Assembly (NCBI GenBank): GCA_029781975.1
Contig: JAKOVQ010000009.1
Location: 124,001 to 188,000 of the forward strand
Source of the DNA: Acidobacteriota bacterium
GTDB lineage: Bacteria; Acidobacteriota; Thermoanaerobaculia; UBA5066
Direction: 5' to 3'
Length of the DNA stretch: 64,000 bases
Shown here: piece after piece, positions 41,930-50,684 of the stretch
Layout of the letters: each line of letters starts with the position of its first letter
Numbering within the stretch: position 1 is the first letter of the stretch
The notes under the pieces: model-generated
The model's input: only the letters and a program-made list of their open reading frames with translations
Told to the model about the DNA's origin: nothing
Database searches by the model: none
Translations under genes and position numbers: made by a program

Positions 41930-42409
41930 ATGCTTACCCGCTGGAACGACCCGTTTCGCGAGCTCGAGTCCTTCCGCCATCAGATGAACCGCCTCTTCAA
42001 CGAGACCTTCACCCCCGTGGCCGCCGCCCGCGGCGACGAGGGGGTCGCGGCGGCCTGGGCGCCGCCCGTCGACATCGCCGAGACGGCCGATTCGCTCACC
42101 TTCACGGTGGAGCTCCCCGGCTTCCGGACCGAGGACCTGACCCTCCGCGCCGAGAACGGCGTCCTGACCCTGGAGGGGGAGCGGAAGTTCGAGAAGGAGT
42201 CGAAGCAGAAGAGCTACCACCGCGTCGAGAGGGCGTACGGCCGCTTCCTCCGGTCGTTCTCGCTCCCGTCGAACGTCGACACCGAGCGGATCCACGCCGC
42301 CCTCAACGACGGCGTCCTCACGGTCGAGCTGGCCAAGCGCGAGGAGGCCAAGCCGAAGTCGATCCCGATCGGGAAGTCAGCCAAGCAGCTCGGCGAAGCG
42401 AAGCACTGA
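41930..42409 (+). CDS. Small heat-shock protein, Hsp20/alpha-crystallin family
   Basis: 159 residues from ATG 41930, with AGGAGGT at 41914-41920. MLTRWNDPFRELESFRHQMNRLF is a typical Hsp20 N-terminus. The alpha-crystallin domain spans about 40-140 (PPVDIAETADSLTFTVELPG, RAYGRFLRSFSLP-like strand), and the C-terminal tail includes the IPI dimer-anchoring motif (KSIPIG). It is an ATP-independent holdase. An upstream in-frame ATG at 41864 is rejected because the SD motif and family start favour 41930. Confidence 0.94.
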   Translation: MLTRWNDPFRELESFRHQMNRLFNETFTPVAAARGDEGVAAAWAPPVDIAETADSLTFTVELPGFRTEDLTLRAENGVLTLEGERKFEKESKQKSYHRVERAYGRFLRSFSLPSNVDTERIHAALNDGVLTVELAKREEAKPKSIPIGKSAKQLGEAKH

Positions 42410-42433
42410 TCGCTCTCCCCACCGGCGCTCGAG

Positions 42434-42479
42434 GCCCGCGGGCGCTCTCCTCCCCGGAGGGTCCCGCGGGCTTCTTCGT
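42434..42479 (+). terminator. Terminator after the Hsp20 gene
   Basis: GCCCGCGGG (42434-42442) pairs with CCCGCGGGC (42463-42471); the intervening bases can form an inner CTCC/GGAG hairpin. TTCTTCGT follows, a broken T-rich tract. It lies 25 bases after the Hsp20 stop. Confidence 0.6.
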
Positions 42480-42491
42480 CTCGCGATGAGG

Positions 42492-42497
42492 TACGCT
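42492..42497 (+). promoter_or_regulatory. -10-like TACGCT, leaderless start of peptidase E gene
   Basis: TACGCT ends six bases before GTG 42504. It lies inside the extra codons that would exist if the ATG at 42486 were used, which argues for the GTG. Confidence 0.45.
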
Positions 42498-42503
42498 GCT
42501 CCG

Positions 42504-43217
42504 GTGATCGACAAGCGGCTCCGCGCGCTCCTGGTCAGCAACTCGACCCTCCACGGTCGCTCGTACCTCGACCACGTCGCCGACGAGATCGGCGCGTTCC
42601 TGGCCGGCGTCCGCCGGGTCCTCTTCGTCCCGTACGCGCTGGCGGACAGGGACGGCTACGCCGCGAAGGCCCGCGAGCGGTTCGAGCGGCTCGGCCTCGG
42701 CCTCGACTCGATCCACGGGGCGGCCGAGCCGGCCCGGGCCGTCCGCGAGGCCGAGGCGGTCTTCGTCGGAGGGGGAAACACCTTCCGCCTCCTCAAGGCG
42801 CTCCAGGACGAAGGGCTCGTGGGGCCGATACGGGAGAGGGCGTTCGCCGGGATGCCGTACGTCGGGTCGAGCGCGGGCTCCAACGTCGCGGCGCCGACGA
42901 TCCGGACGACGAACGACATGCCGATCGTCCAGCCGGCCTCCCTCGACGCCCTCGGCCTCGTCCCGTTCCAGATCAACCCGCACTACCTCGACCCGGACCC
43001 CGCATCCACCCACATGGGCGAGACGCGCGAAGAGCGCCTCCTCCAGTACCTCGAGGAGAACGAGCGGCCTGTCGTGGGGCTGCGCGAAGGGGCCTGGCTC
43101 CGCGTGGAGAAGGGCGAGGTCCGGCTCCTGGGGACCACCGGGGCGCGGATCTTCCGCCGCGGCACGGCGCCGGCGGAGACGGTGCCCGGCGACCTCCTCG
43201 ACCCGTTCGTCGACTGA
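42504..43217 (+). CDS. pepE: Peptidase E (S51 alpha-aspartyl dipeptidase)
   Basis: 237 residues from GTG 42504 (an in-frame ATG at 42486 would add six residues). ALLVSNSTLHGRSYLDH is the family N-terminus. FVGGGNTFRLLKAL and the nucleophile loop GSSAGSNVAAPTIRT carry the serine of the Ser-His-Glu triad, and FQINPHYLDPDP follows. It cleaves dipeptides with N-terminal aspartate. Convergent with the protease gene, six bases apart. Confidence 0.93.
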   Translation: MIDKRLRALLVSNSTLHGRSYLDHVADEIGAFLAGVRRVLFVPYALADRDGYAAKARERFERLGLGLDSIHGAAEPARAVREAEAVFVGGGNTFRLLKALQDEGLVGPIRERAFAGMPYVGSSAGSNVAAPTIRTTNDMPIVQPASLDALGLVPFQINPHYLDPDPASTHMGETREERLLQYLEENERPVVGLREGAWLRVEKGEVRLLGTTGARIFRRGTAPAETVPGDLLDPFVD

Positions 43218-43223
43218 GGCCGC

Positions 43224-44429
43224 TCAGGGAGACGGGACGACGCGGGGGAGGAGGACCGCCCCGAGGCGGATCGGCACGCCGAAGCTCGCCCCGGAGAACT
43301 CGGGGAGGATCGCGGAGTTGATCCCGATCACCTTCCCCCTGAGGTTCAGGACCGGCCCGCCGCTCGCGCCGAACGTCGTCGGCGCGTCGTAGACGAGCTG
43401 GTCGGGGAGGGCGTCGCTCAGGAACCCCCGCGTCGCCAGCGGCCGGATCAAGCCGCGGCGGGCCAGCTCGGCCGTCAGGGTGACCGGTCCCGACCCCGAG
43501 GTCGCGAGGACCGCCTCGGCGGACCGGTCGTCGAGCCGGGCGACGAGGGCGTCGAGTCCGGCCGGGTAGCCGATCAGGAGGACCGGCTGCCCCGGGACCG
43601 CCGCCGCGGCGCGCGTGTCGATCTGGAGGATCGGCAGCCGGCGATCCCCGAGGAAGGCTTTCACGACGGCCACGTCCGCTCGCTCGGACACCGCGACGAC
43701 CCGGAGGTCGAACGGCTCGCGGATCCCGGGGAAGTAGATCCGGAGCGATTCGATCCGAGGCGCCGCGCCGTGGGCGATCCGGCGCTCGATCGAACCCTCC
43801 CCCCACCAGGGCTGCACCACGTGGCGGTTCGTCAGGATCAGCCCGTCCGTCGAGACGAGGAATCCGGTCCCCGAGAAGACCTGGTGCTCGATCGCGGCGG
43901 CCGGCGGCCCGGAGGGGTCCGCGAGGCTCCAGATCCCCTGGACGAGGCCGACGCCGCCCTGGTACCGCGCGAGGATCCTCTCCCCAGCGGTCCGCTCCCG
44001 GTCGAGGTTCGTGACGCGCCCCCGCTCGAGGGAGAGCTGCCCCTCGAGCTCCGCGATCCGGGCCTCGTTCTCCGCCCCGCTCCGGCGTGCGGCGTCGAGC
44101 TCGGCCTGGAGGCGCGACGCCTCGCGCTGGATCTCCGCGGTCTCCTCGCGCGATGCGGCGGCGTCCTTCTCGGCCGTCTCCGCGAGCTTCTTCCTCTCCG
44201 CGGCGGCGGCCGCCTCGAGCGAGGCCCGCCTCCGCCCGTTCTCGGCCAGCTGCCGTTGGAGGCGGGAGATCTCGAGCTCCAGGCGATCCCGCGTGGAGGC
44301 GCCGCGGGAGAGGACCGTCAGGCTCAGCGCGGCAGCGACCAGGGCGACGAGGAGGCCGGCCCCGAGGAGGAGCCAGGCCGTTCGCGGGAGGCCCGCGCGT
44401 CGCGGGCCCGTGCGGCCGGCTGGGTTCAC
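43224..44429 (-). CDS. Membrane-anchored trypsin-like serine protease with coiled coil
   Basis: 401 residues. One membrane helix (about 18-40) is followed by a long Glu/Ala/Arg coiled coil (about 48-145). The chymotrypsin-fold domain has the triad: LTNRHVV (His203), RADVAVV (Asp near 252) and GASGGPVLN (Ser356). There is no PDZ domain, unlike DegP/HtrA. It is probably a periplasmic protease tethered to the inner membrane, with the coiled coil for oligomerisation or partner binding. Directly downstream of the thioredoxin gene (18 bases). Confidence 0.88.
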   Translation of the reverse strand: MNPAGRTGPRRAGLPRTAWLLLGAGLLVALVAAALSLTVLSRGASTRDRLELEISRLQRQLAENGRRRASLEAAAAAERKKLAETAEKDAAASREETAEIQREASRLQAELDAARRSGAENEARIAELEGQLSLERGRVTNLDRERTAGERILARYQGGVGLVQGIWSLADPSGPPAAAIEHQVFSGTGFLVSTDGLILTNRHVVQPWWGEGSIERRIAHGAAPRIESLRIYFPGIREPFDLRVVAVSERADVAVVKAFLGDRRLPILQIDTRAAAAVPGQPVLLIGYPAGLDALVARLDDRSAEAVLATSGSGPVTLTAELARRGLIRPLATRGFLSDALPDQLVYDAPTTFGASGGPVLNLRGKVIGINSAILPEFSGASFGVPIRLGAVLLPRVVPSP

Positions 44430-44447
44430 GCGGCGGTCCTGGGCTGG

Positions 44448-44876
44448 CTAGGCCGCAGCCTCCTCGAGCCAGGCGACGAGCTGGCGGGCGGGGACGAGCC
44501 CCGACTCCCTTCGGACCGTCCGGCCGCGCCGGAGGACGACGAAGGTGGGGATGGCCTGGACCCCGTAGGCGCCCGCGATGTCGGGATACCGCTCGGTGTC
44601 GACCTTCAGGACGAGCGCGCGCCCCGCGGTCGCCTCCGCGGCGGCGTGGACCTCGGGAGCGGCGCGTCGGCACGGCGCGCACCAGGCGGCCCAGAAGTCG
44701 ACGAGGACGGGGACCTCGGCGTCGCGGACCACCTCCTCGAACAGGTCTGGGTCGGCGTCGATCGGCTCCGCGGGCGGCGGGAGGTCGGCCTTGCAGGCGC
44801 CGCAGCGCGTCCGGGAGCCGGCGTGGCGCGCGGCGACGCGGTTCTTTTTCTGGCAGGAGGGGCAGACTCGGATCAC
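44448..44876 (-). CDS. trxC: Thioredoxin 2-type protein with N-terminal zinc ribbon
   Basis: 142 residues, GTG start 44876. Two CxxC pairs at the N-terminus (RVCPSCQKK and RCGACKAD) form the zinc site characteristic of TrxC. The thioredoxin fold follows, with the redox centre FWAAWCAPCRR and the cis-proline loop QAIPTFVV. It reduces disulfides, especially in oxidative stress. The leaderless-type TAGAAT six bases upstream supports the GTG start. Confidence 0.94.
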   Translation of the reverse strand: MIRVCPSCQKKNRVAARHAGSRTRCGACKADLPPPAEPIDADPDLFEEVVRDAEVPVLVDFWAAWCAPCRRAAPEVHAAAEATAGRALVLKVDTERYPDIAGAYGVQAIPTFVVLRRGRTVRRESGLVPARQLVAWLEEAAA

Positions 44877-44882
44877 GCCCCG

Positions 44883-44888
44883 ATTCTA
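44883..44888 (-). promoter_or_regulatory. -10-like TAGAAT, leaderless start of trxC
   Basis: On the reverse strand TAGAAT ends six bases before GTG 44876, the same hexamer, start codon and near-identical spacing as moaA. Confidence 0.58.
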
Positions 44889-44890
44889 GG

Positions 44891-44921
<31 letters not shown>

Positions 44922-44954
44922 CGCGGGGGGCCGCGCGGCCGCGGGCCCCGGGAT

Positions 44955-46268
44955 TCAGGCGAGGGCGTCGCTCGAGTCGCGGGCCAGGAGGCGAGCGGCT
45001 GGGAGGAACGCGCTCAGGAACGCCGAGCGGAGCGGCCTGATGGCGACGGCGGCCCGGACGGGGGGAGCGGCTTCCAGCGCCTTCAGGACGAGGCCGACCG
45101 CCCGTGCGCCGAGCCCCTCCGGGTCGTCGAGGACGAGGTCGACGAGCTTGCCGCGCTCGATGGCCATCGCGACGACCCGCTCGAACGTCGTCTCCGGCGT
45201 GAAGACGCGCGACGGACGGGGCGAGAGCCCGATCCCGGAGCGCTTGCACGCGCCGGTGCAGACGCCGCAGCCGAGGCAGAGGTCGGCGTCCCGCCGGACG
45301 GGAGGGCGCCTGCCGCCCGGGGCGGGCGTCTCCCCGGCGGAGAGGGCGCCCGTCGGGCACGCGGCGACGCAGAGGCCGCACCCGTTGCACCGCCCCTCGT
45401 CCACCTCGGCGATCCAGTTCGAGCTGACGATGGCGTGGGGGAGGTCGAACCTCCGGATGGCACGCATCATCCCGCAGCAGCAGCCGCAGCAGTTGCAGAT
45501 GTACCCGACCCCCCGCTGGACGTTGTCGGCCGTCTGCGCCAGGCCCGCCGCCTGGCATTCGGCGAGGATCCGGAGCCCCTCGGCGGCGTCGATCCTCTCC
45601 GCGTGGCCGCTCCTCACGAGCGTCTCCGCCGAGACGTCGAAGCTGAGGCAGGCGCGCTGCGGCCGCTCGCAGGCCCGGCCGAGGTGGTCCGCGTGGTGGC
45701 GGCACGCGCAGAGCGACACGGAGACCGTCCGGGCCCCCTCGACGATCCGGGTGGCACGCTCCCAGTCGAGGACCTCGACCGGCGGGGCCTCGCCGAGCGC
45801 CGCCTCGCGGGGGAGGGAGCGGCCGATCTGCGTGTCACCCTCGAAGACGGCCCGGGCGAACCGGCCGTCCCCCTCGAAGAAGTAGTCCTCGAAGAGCCGG
45901 GCGAGCTCCTCGCGCGGCAGGTCGTCCCCGCCTCGCATGAACGTCAGCTCGAAGAAGCCGATGACGACCGGGGCCAGCGAGAAGTACCGCCTCCCCCGGA
46001 GCTCGAGGTCGAAGACGAGGCCCCGCCGGGCCAGGCGCGTGAGGGTGTCGTCGAGGCGCGCCGGCTCCATCCGGAGGCGCTGCGCCAGCGCCGGGAGGGA
46101 CGTGAGGCGGGTCGGGAGCCGCCGCGCCAGGTCGGCGTCCTCGGGGGTGAAGAGGAGGCGGAGGATCCGGCGGAACGCGGGGGAGTCCGGGGCCCCCGTC
46201 GGGTTCCGGTCGAGCCGCTCCTGCAGGAGCCCGTACGCGCGGTCGGGGTTGATCCCCAGGTGACCCAT
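44955..46268 (-). CDS. 4Fe-4S ferredoxin-type protein with cysteine-rich CNCCGCCCGMM motif
   Basis: 437 residues, ATG 46268 with GGGAGGT upstream. The N-terminal ~110 residues resemble a winged-helix region (SLPALAQRLRMEPARLDDTL). Cysteine motifs follow: CACRHH, YICNCCGCCCGMM, then a two-cluster ferredoxin domain (CNGCGLCVAACPTGAL and CLGCGVCTGACKRSGI). The combination occurs in redox proteins of anaerobes and Acidobacteria of uncertain function. It lies 31 bases after the transketolase gene on the same strand and is probably co-transcribed. Confidence 0.88.
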   Translation of the reverse strand: MGHLGINPDRAYGLLQERLDRNPTGAPDSPAFRRILRLLFTPEDADLARRLPTRLTSLPALAQRLRMEPARLDDTLTRLARRGLVFDLELRGRRYFSLAPVVIGFFELTFMRGGDDLPREELARLFEDYFFEGDGRFARAVFEGDTQIGRSLPREAALGEAPPVEVLDWERATRIVEGARTVSVSLCACRHHADHLGRACERPQRACLSFDVSAETLVRSGHAERIDAAEGLRILAECQAAGLAQTADNVQRGVGYICNCCGCCCGMMRAIRRFDLPHAIVSSNWIAEVDEGRCNGCGLCVAACPTGALSAGETPAPGGRRPPVRRDADLCLGCGVCTGACKRSGIGLSPRPSRVFTPETTFERVVAMAIERGKLVDLVLDDPEGLGARAVGLVLKALEAAPPVRAAVAIRPLRSAFLSAFLPAARLLARDSSDALA

Positions 46269-46299
46269 GGCGGCGACCTCCCGTTCCTCGATTCCTCGC

Positions 46300-48318
46300 T
46301 CAGCCCCGGAGCGTCTCCCTCGCGGCCTGTGCCACGGCCTCGGCCGTCAGCCCCAGCTCCCGGTAGATCGTCTGGTACGGGGCCGAGGCGCCGAAGCGGT
46401 CGAGTCCGACCACCCGGCCGTCGAGCCCGGCGATTCCGCCCCATCCCATCGTGGCGCCCGCCTCCACGACGACGCGGGCGCGGATCGCCCGCGGGAGGAC
46501 GCTTTCGCGCCACGCCTCGTCCTGGGCGAGGAAGAGCTCGCGGCACGGCATGGAGACGACGCGGGCGGCGATCCCCTCCGCCGCGAGGAGCTTCCGGGCG
46601 TCGAGCGCGATCGAGAGCTCGGAGCCCGTCCCCACCAGGATCACGCGGGCCCCCTCCGCGTCGGAGACGACGTAGCCGCCGCGCGCGGCGAGCTCCGCCG
46701 GGGCGTGGGTCGTCCGGTCGAGCGTCGGCAGCGCCTGCCGGGTCAGGACGAGGGCGGTGGGGCCGTTCGTCCTCTCGAGGGCGACCTTCCAGGCCACGGC
46801 CGTCTCGTTCGCGTCGCCGGGCCGGAAGACCCAGAGGTGGGGGACGGCGCGGAGGCCGGTCAGCTGCTCGATCGGCTGGTGGGTCGGCCCGTCCTCCCCG
46901 AGGCCGATCGAGTCGTGCGTGAAGACGAAGACGACCGGCTGCTCCATGAGCGCCGCGAGCCGGACGGCGCCGCGCATGTAGTCGGAGAAGATGAGGAAGG
47001 TGCCGCCGTACGGCCGGAAGCCCCCGTGGAGGCAGAGGCCGTTGAGGATCGACCCCATCCCGTGCTCCCTGACGCCGTAGTGGAGGTAGGAGCCCGAGAA
47101 GTCTCCCGGCGCGATCTCCTTCATCCCCCTGGCGCGCGTGTTGTTCGAGGGGGTCAGGTCGGCCGAGCCGCCGAGGAGGGCGGGGATCGCGGGGGACAAC
47201 GCGTCGAGGACGGCGCCCGAGGCCGAGCGCGTCGCGAGGGCCTTGCCGGCCGGGAAGACGGGCAGGTGACGCTGCCACCCGTCGGGCAGGACGCCCGCGA
47301 GCTGCGCCTTCAGCGCGGCCGCCTCCGCGGGGAACGCTCCGGCGAACCCCTTCATCGCCCCGTCCCAGGCCGCGTGGGCAGCGGCGCCCCGCGCGGCGGC
47401 CTCGGCGAAGAAGGCACGCACCTCGTCGGGGACGAGGAACTGGGCGTCGGGGGGCCAGCCGAGCCGCTCCTTCGTGAGCCTCACCTCCTCGACGCCGAGC
47501 GGCTCGCCGTGGGCCTTCGCCGTGTCCTGCCGGTTCGGGCTCCCGAAGCCGATGTGGGTCCGGCAGGCGATGACGGAGGGACGGGCGGTCTCGGCCCGGG
47601 CCGCCTCGATCGCTGCCTCGACGGCGTCCGGGTCGTGGCCGTCGACGCGCTGGACGTGCCAGCCGTAGCCGGTGAACCGGGCGAGCACGTCCTCGCCGAA
47701 GGAGAGGGACGTCGGCCCGTCGATCGAGATGTGGTTGTCGTCGTAGAGGACGACGAGCTTGCCGAGGCCGAGGTGCCCGGCCAGCGCGCACGCCTCGTGC
47801 GAGACCCCCTCCATCATGTCGCCGTCGCTGGCGATGACGTAGGTGTGGTGGCCGACGACCTCGTGGCCGTCGCGGTTGAACCGCGCGGCGAGGATCCGTT
47901 CGGCCAGCGCCATCCCGACGGCCGAGGAGATCCCCTGGCCGAGAGGTCCCGTCGTCATCTCGACGCCGGCGGTCAGGCCGTGCTCGGGGTGGCCCGGCGT
48001 CCTGCTGCCCCACTGCCGGAAGGCCTTCAGCTCGTCGAGCGGCAGGTCGTATCCGGAGAGGTTGAGGAGCGAGTAGAGGAGCATCGAGCCGTGGCCGGCC
48101 GAGAGGACGAACCGGTCGCGGTCAGGCCATGCGGGGTCCCTCGGGTCGAACTTCAGGAACCGGGTGAAGAGGACGACCGCGACGTCCGCCATCCCCATCG
48201 GCATCCCGGGATGGCCGGAGTTGGCCTTCTGGACCCCGTCCATGGCGAGGGCCCGGATGGTGGTTGCGGCGAGGTGCCGGTGGGCGGCAAGGTCCTCTGC
48301 GGCGGGGCGGTCGGTCAT
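46300..48318 (-). CDS. tkt: Transketolase
   Basis: 672 residues from ATG 48318 (GAGGAGGAGCC upstream). The full transketolase layout is visible: [16 protein letters not shown], the thiamine-diphosphate fold [46 protein letters not shown] with the catalytic Glu, and [17 protein letters not shown]. It transfers two-carbon units between sugar phosphates in the pentose-phosphate pathway. The frame is open far upstream, but only as antisense or shifted sequence of the next gene. Confidence 0.96.
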   Translation of the reverse strand: MTDRPAAEDLAAHRHLAATTIRALAMDGVQKANSGHPGMPMGMADVAVVLFTRFLKFDPRDPAWPDRDRFVLSAGHGSMLLYSLLNLSGYDLPLDELKAFRQWGSRTPGHPEHGLTAGVEMTTGPLGQGISSAVGMALAERILAARFNRDGHEVVGHHTYVIASDGDMMEGVSHEACALAGHLGLGKLVVLYDDNHISIDGPTSLSFGEDVLARFTGYGWHVQRVDGHDPDAVEAAIEAARAETARPSVIACRTHIGFGSPNRQDTAKAHGEPLGVEEVRLTKERLGWPPDAQFLVPDEVRAFFAEAAARGAAAHAAWDGAMKGFAGAFPAEAAALKAQLAGVLPDGWQRHLPVFPAGKALATRSASGAVLDALSPAIPALLGGSADLTPSNNTRARGMKEIAPGDFSGSYLHYGVREHGMGSILNGLCLHGGFRPYGGTFLIFSDYMRGAVRLAALMEQPVVFVFTHDSIGLGEDGPTHQPIEQLTGLRAVPHLWVFRPGDANETAVAWKVALERTNGPTALVLTRQALPTLDRTTHAPAELAARGGYVVSDAEGARVILVGTGSELSIALDARKLLAAEGIAARVVSMPCRELFLAQDEAWRESVLPRAIRARVVVEAGATMGWGGIAGLDGRVVGLDRFGASAPYQTIYRELGLTAEAVAQAARETLRG

Positions 48319-48470
48319 GGCTCCTCCTCGGCTCGGCTCCTCCCCCCGTCCGGACCCCGGAGGCGGCTCGGCGCGGCGGCGCGCGGGGTGAAAGGAGGGC
48401 GAGACACGTCGTGGGACTTCCCGGGGAGATGGTACGTGAGGACGAGCCGGGTCCGGGCAGGGAGGTGCGT

Positions 48471-50603
48471 TCAGCTCCTCCGGCGGAGGACGTGGGCGAG
48501 GGACGCGGGAGGGACCGGCGGGCAGAGCCAGCGCCCCTGGAACGCCGCGCAGCCCGTGGCCCGGGCGGTCTCGAGCTGGGCCTCCGTCGCGACGCCTTCC
48601 GCCACCACCGGCATTCCGAGGACCCGACCGACGGAGACGACCGCCGAGAGGGGACGAGGGTCGTCGGGCGCTTCGGCCACGAGGTCGGGGTGGACCTTCA
48701 GGGCCGAGAAGGGGAGGTGCGCGAGCCGCGGCAGGCTGATGGCGCTGGAGCCCACGTCGTCCACCGCGAGGCGGATCCCGAGGCGGACGAGGTCGTCGAG
48801 GCCCGCCTCCAGCCCCGGGTCGTCCGCCATGGCGGTGGGCTCTGCGACCTCGAGCTGGAGCCGCCCCGCCGCCAGCCCCGAGGCCTGGAGCGCCTCCGAC
48901 GCCGACCGGGCCAGGCCCCTGTCGCGCAGCTGCCGCTCCGAGAGGTTCACGCAGAGGGTGATGGCCCCCGGCCACCCGGCGGCCTCGGCGCACGCGGTCC
49001 GAAGGGCCCAGCGGCCGATCCCGACGATCGCGCCCGATTCCTCGGCCAGGGGCGCGAAGTCCGCGGGGAGGAGGAGGCCGAGGCGGGGATGACGCCACCT
49101 GACGAGAGCCTCGACGGCCTCGACCGCGCCGTCCGCGGCGCGGAAGACGGGCTGGTAGTAGAGGAGGAGCTCCCCCCGCTCCACCGCGCCCGACAGCTCG
49201 GTCTCCAGGGCGAGGAGCGCGGCCGTCCGCGCGCTCATCTCGGCGTCGAAGATCTCGAAGCGGCCGCGCCCCGCATTCTTGGCCCGGTAGAGGGCGAGGT
49301 CGGCGTCGCGGATCATCTCGTCCGGCCCGGCGTACCCGGTGGACGAGAAGGCGATGCCGATCGACGTGCCGGTGCTCGTCTCGACTCCCTCGACGACCGC
49401 CGGCTGCGCCAGGTCGACCCGGACGCGCTCGGCCACGCGGATCGCCTCCGCCGGGTCGTTGAGGTCGTCGAGGAGGATGCCGAACTCGTCCCCCCCGATC
49501 CTCCCGATCCGGTCGCCCGGCCGCACGCTCCGCTCCAGCTGCGCCGCGACCGCGGCCAGGACCCGGTCCCCGTGCGGGTGGCCGTATCGGTCGTTCACGT
49601 CCTTGAAGTGGTCGAGGTCGAGGAAGAGGAGGGCGGCCAGGTGCCGCGAGCGGCGGCGGCCCCGCTCGACCGAGCGCCGGAGCTCGTCGAGGAACGCGCG
49701 CCGGTTCGGCAGGCCGGTGAGCTCGTCGTGGAGAGCCTGGTGGCGGAACCGCTCCTCGCTCCTCCTCAGGGCCTCGGCTGCCAGCTCCTGCTCGGTCACG
49801 TCCTGGCCGGCGCCGACGAGCCGGTCCGGCTCGTCGGGCGACTCGGCCGCGAGGGGGCGGGCGAAGACGCGGACGCTCCGCACCGCGCCGCCGGCCCTCA
49901 CCAGCCGGAACGTCGCGGACGCGCTCTCGCCCCGGCGGAGCGCTCCCTGCATCCCCGCGAGGAGCTCCTCCCGGTCCTCGGGATGGACGAACGCGAGCCA
50001 CCCTCCCCGGGCGTCGCGCTCCTCGCGCGGCATCCCGAGGAGGCGGTCGATCGAGTCGGTGACCCACTCCCCCTCGAGCGAGCCGTCGGTCCCGGCCCGG
50101 AGGGAGAAGGCGAAGTCGGAGATCACCTCCGAGATGGCCTGCCACAGGCGTCGCGCCTCGCGGAGGGCCGTCTCGGCCCGCCTGCCGGCCGTGACGTCGC
50201 GCACGTGGACGGCCAGCCGGCGGACCTCGCCGTCCCTTCCCGGAAGGGGGACGATCCGGTGGAGCTCGACGCGGGCCCCGTCGCTCGCCTCGTACTCCAC
50301 CGGCTCGCCCCACGCGATCGCCTCGCCGGCGCGCTCGGCCAGCGACGCGGCGGCGCCGGGCACGAACGACGAGGGGAGCGCGCGCCCCTCGAGCGCGTCG
50401 GGATGGCTCCCGACCCGCTCGGCCGCGGCCGCGTTCGCGACGACGACCCTTCCGGAGACGTCCAGGAGGACCGCCGGCTCCTCGGAGGCGTCGAGGAGGG
50501 CCCGGGCGTCGGCGCGCCCGGCGAGGGGACGCTTCTCGGAGGGAGAGGCCGTGGTGGTCGGCCCCGGCGCCGCCGGCTCATCGGGTGAGCGCTCGGTCGT
50601 CAT
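48471..50603 (-). CDS. PAS-PAS-GGDEF-EAL cyclic-di-GMP signalling protein
   Basis: 710 residues without membrane helices. A PAS domain (about 35-140) and a second (about 150-270) precede a GGDEF domain with intact [11 protein letters not shown] near 370 and a correctly spaced RPGD inhibitory site. The EAL domain has [18 protein letters not shown] and a conserved FQG, but DDFG is DDVG, KID is KVH and EGVE is EGVA. Cyclase activity looks intact; phosphodiesterase activity is uncertain. Type IV pili are a common c-di-GMP output, so a link to the pil operon is conceivable. Confidence 0.92.
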   Translation of the reverse strand: MTTERSPDEPAAPGPTTTASPSEKRPLAGRADARALLDASEEPAVLLDVSGRVVVANAAAAERVGSHPDALEGRALPSSFVPGAAASLAERAGEAIAWGEPVEYEASDGARVELHRIVPLPGRDGEVRRLAVHVRDVTAGRRAETALREARRLWQAISEVISDFAFSLRAGTDGSLEGEWVTDSIDRLLGMPREERDARGGWLAFVHPEDREELLAGMQGALRRGESASATFRLVRAGGAVRSVRVFARPLAAESPDEPDRLVGAGQDVTEQELAAEALRRSEERFRHQALHDELTGLPNRRAFLDELRRSVERGRRRSRHLAALLFLDLDHFKDVNDRYGHPHGDRVLAAVAAQLERSVRPGDRIGRIGGDEFGILLDDLNDPAEAIRVAERVRVDLAQPAVVEGVETSTGTSIGIAFSSTGYAGPDEMIRDADLALYRAKNAGRGRFEIFDAEMSARTAALLALETELSGAVERGELLLYYQPVFRAADGAVEAVEALVRWRHPRLGLLLPADFAPLAEESGAIVGIGRWALRTACAEAAGWPGAITLCVNLSERQLRDRGLARSASEALQASGLAAGRLQLEVAEPTAMADDPGLEAGLDDLVRLGIRLAVDDVGSSAISLPRLAHLPFSALKVHPDLVAEAPDDPRPLSAVVSVGRVLGMPVVAEGVATEAQLETARATGCAAFQGRWLCPPVPPASLAHVLRRRS

Positions 50604-50684
50604 CCCGGTCCGTACCGTGGCCCGGCGGGCCGTCTCGGCGCGGCCGGCCCGGGCCGGCCGCGCACGGGGTTCGCGGGGCCGGGG

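Noticed and set aside
41760-41930. CIRCE or sigma-32 heat-shock control of the Hsp20 gene
   Set aside because: No TTAGCACTC inverted repeat and no CCCCAT-type -10; the boxes fit sigma-70.
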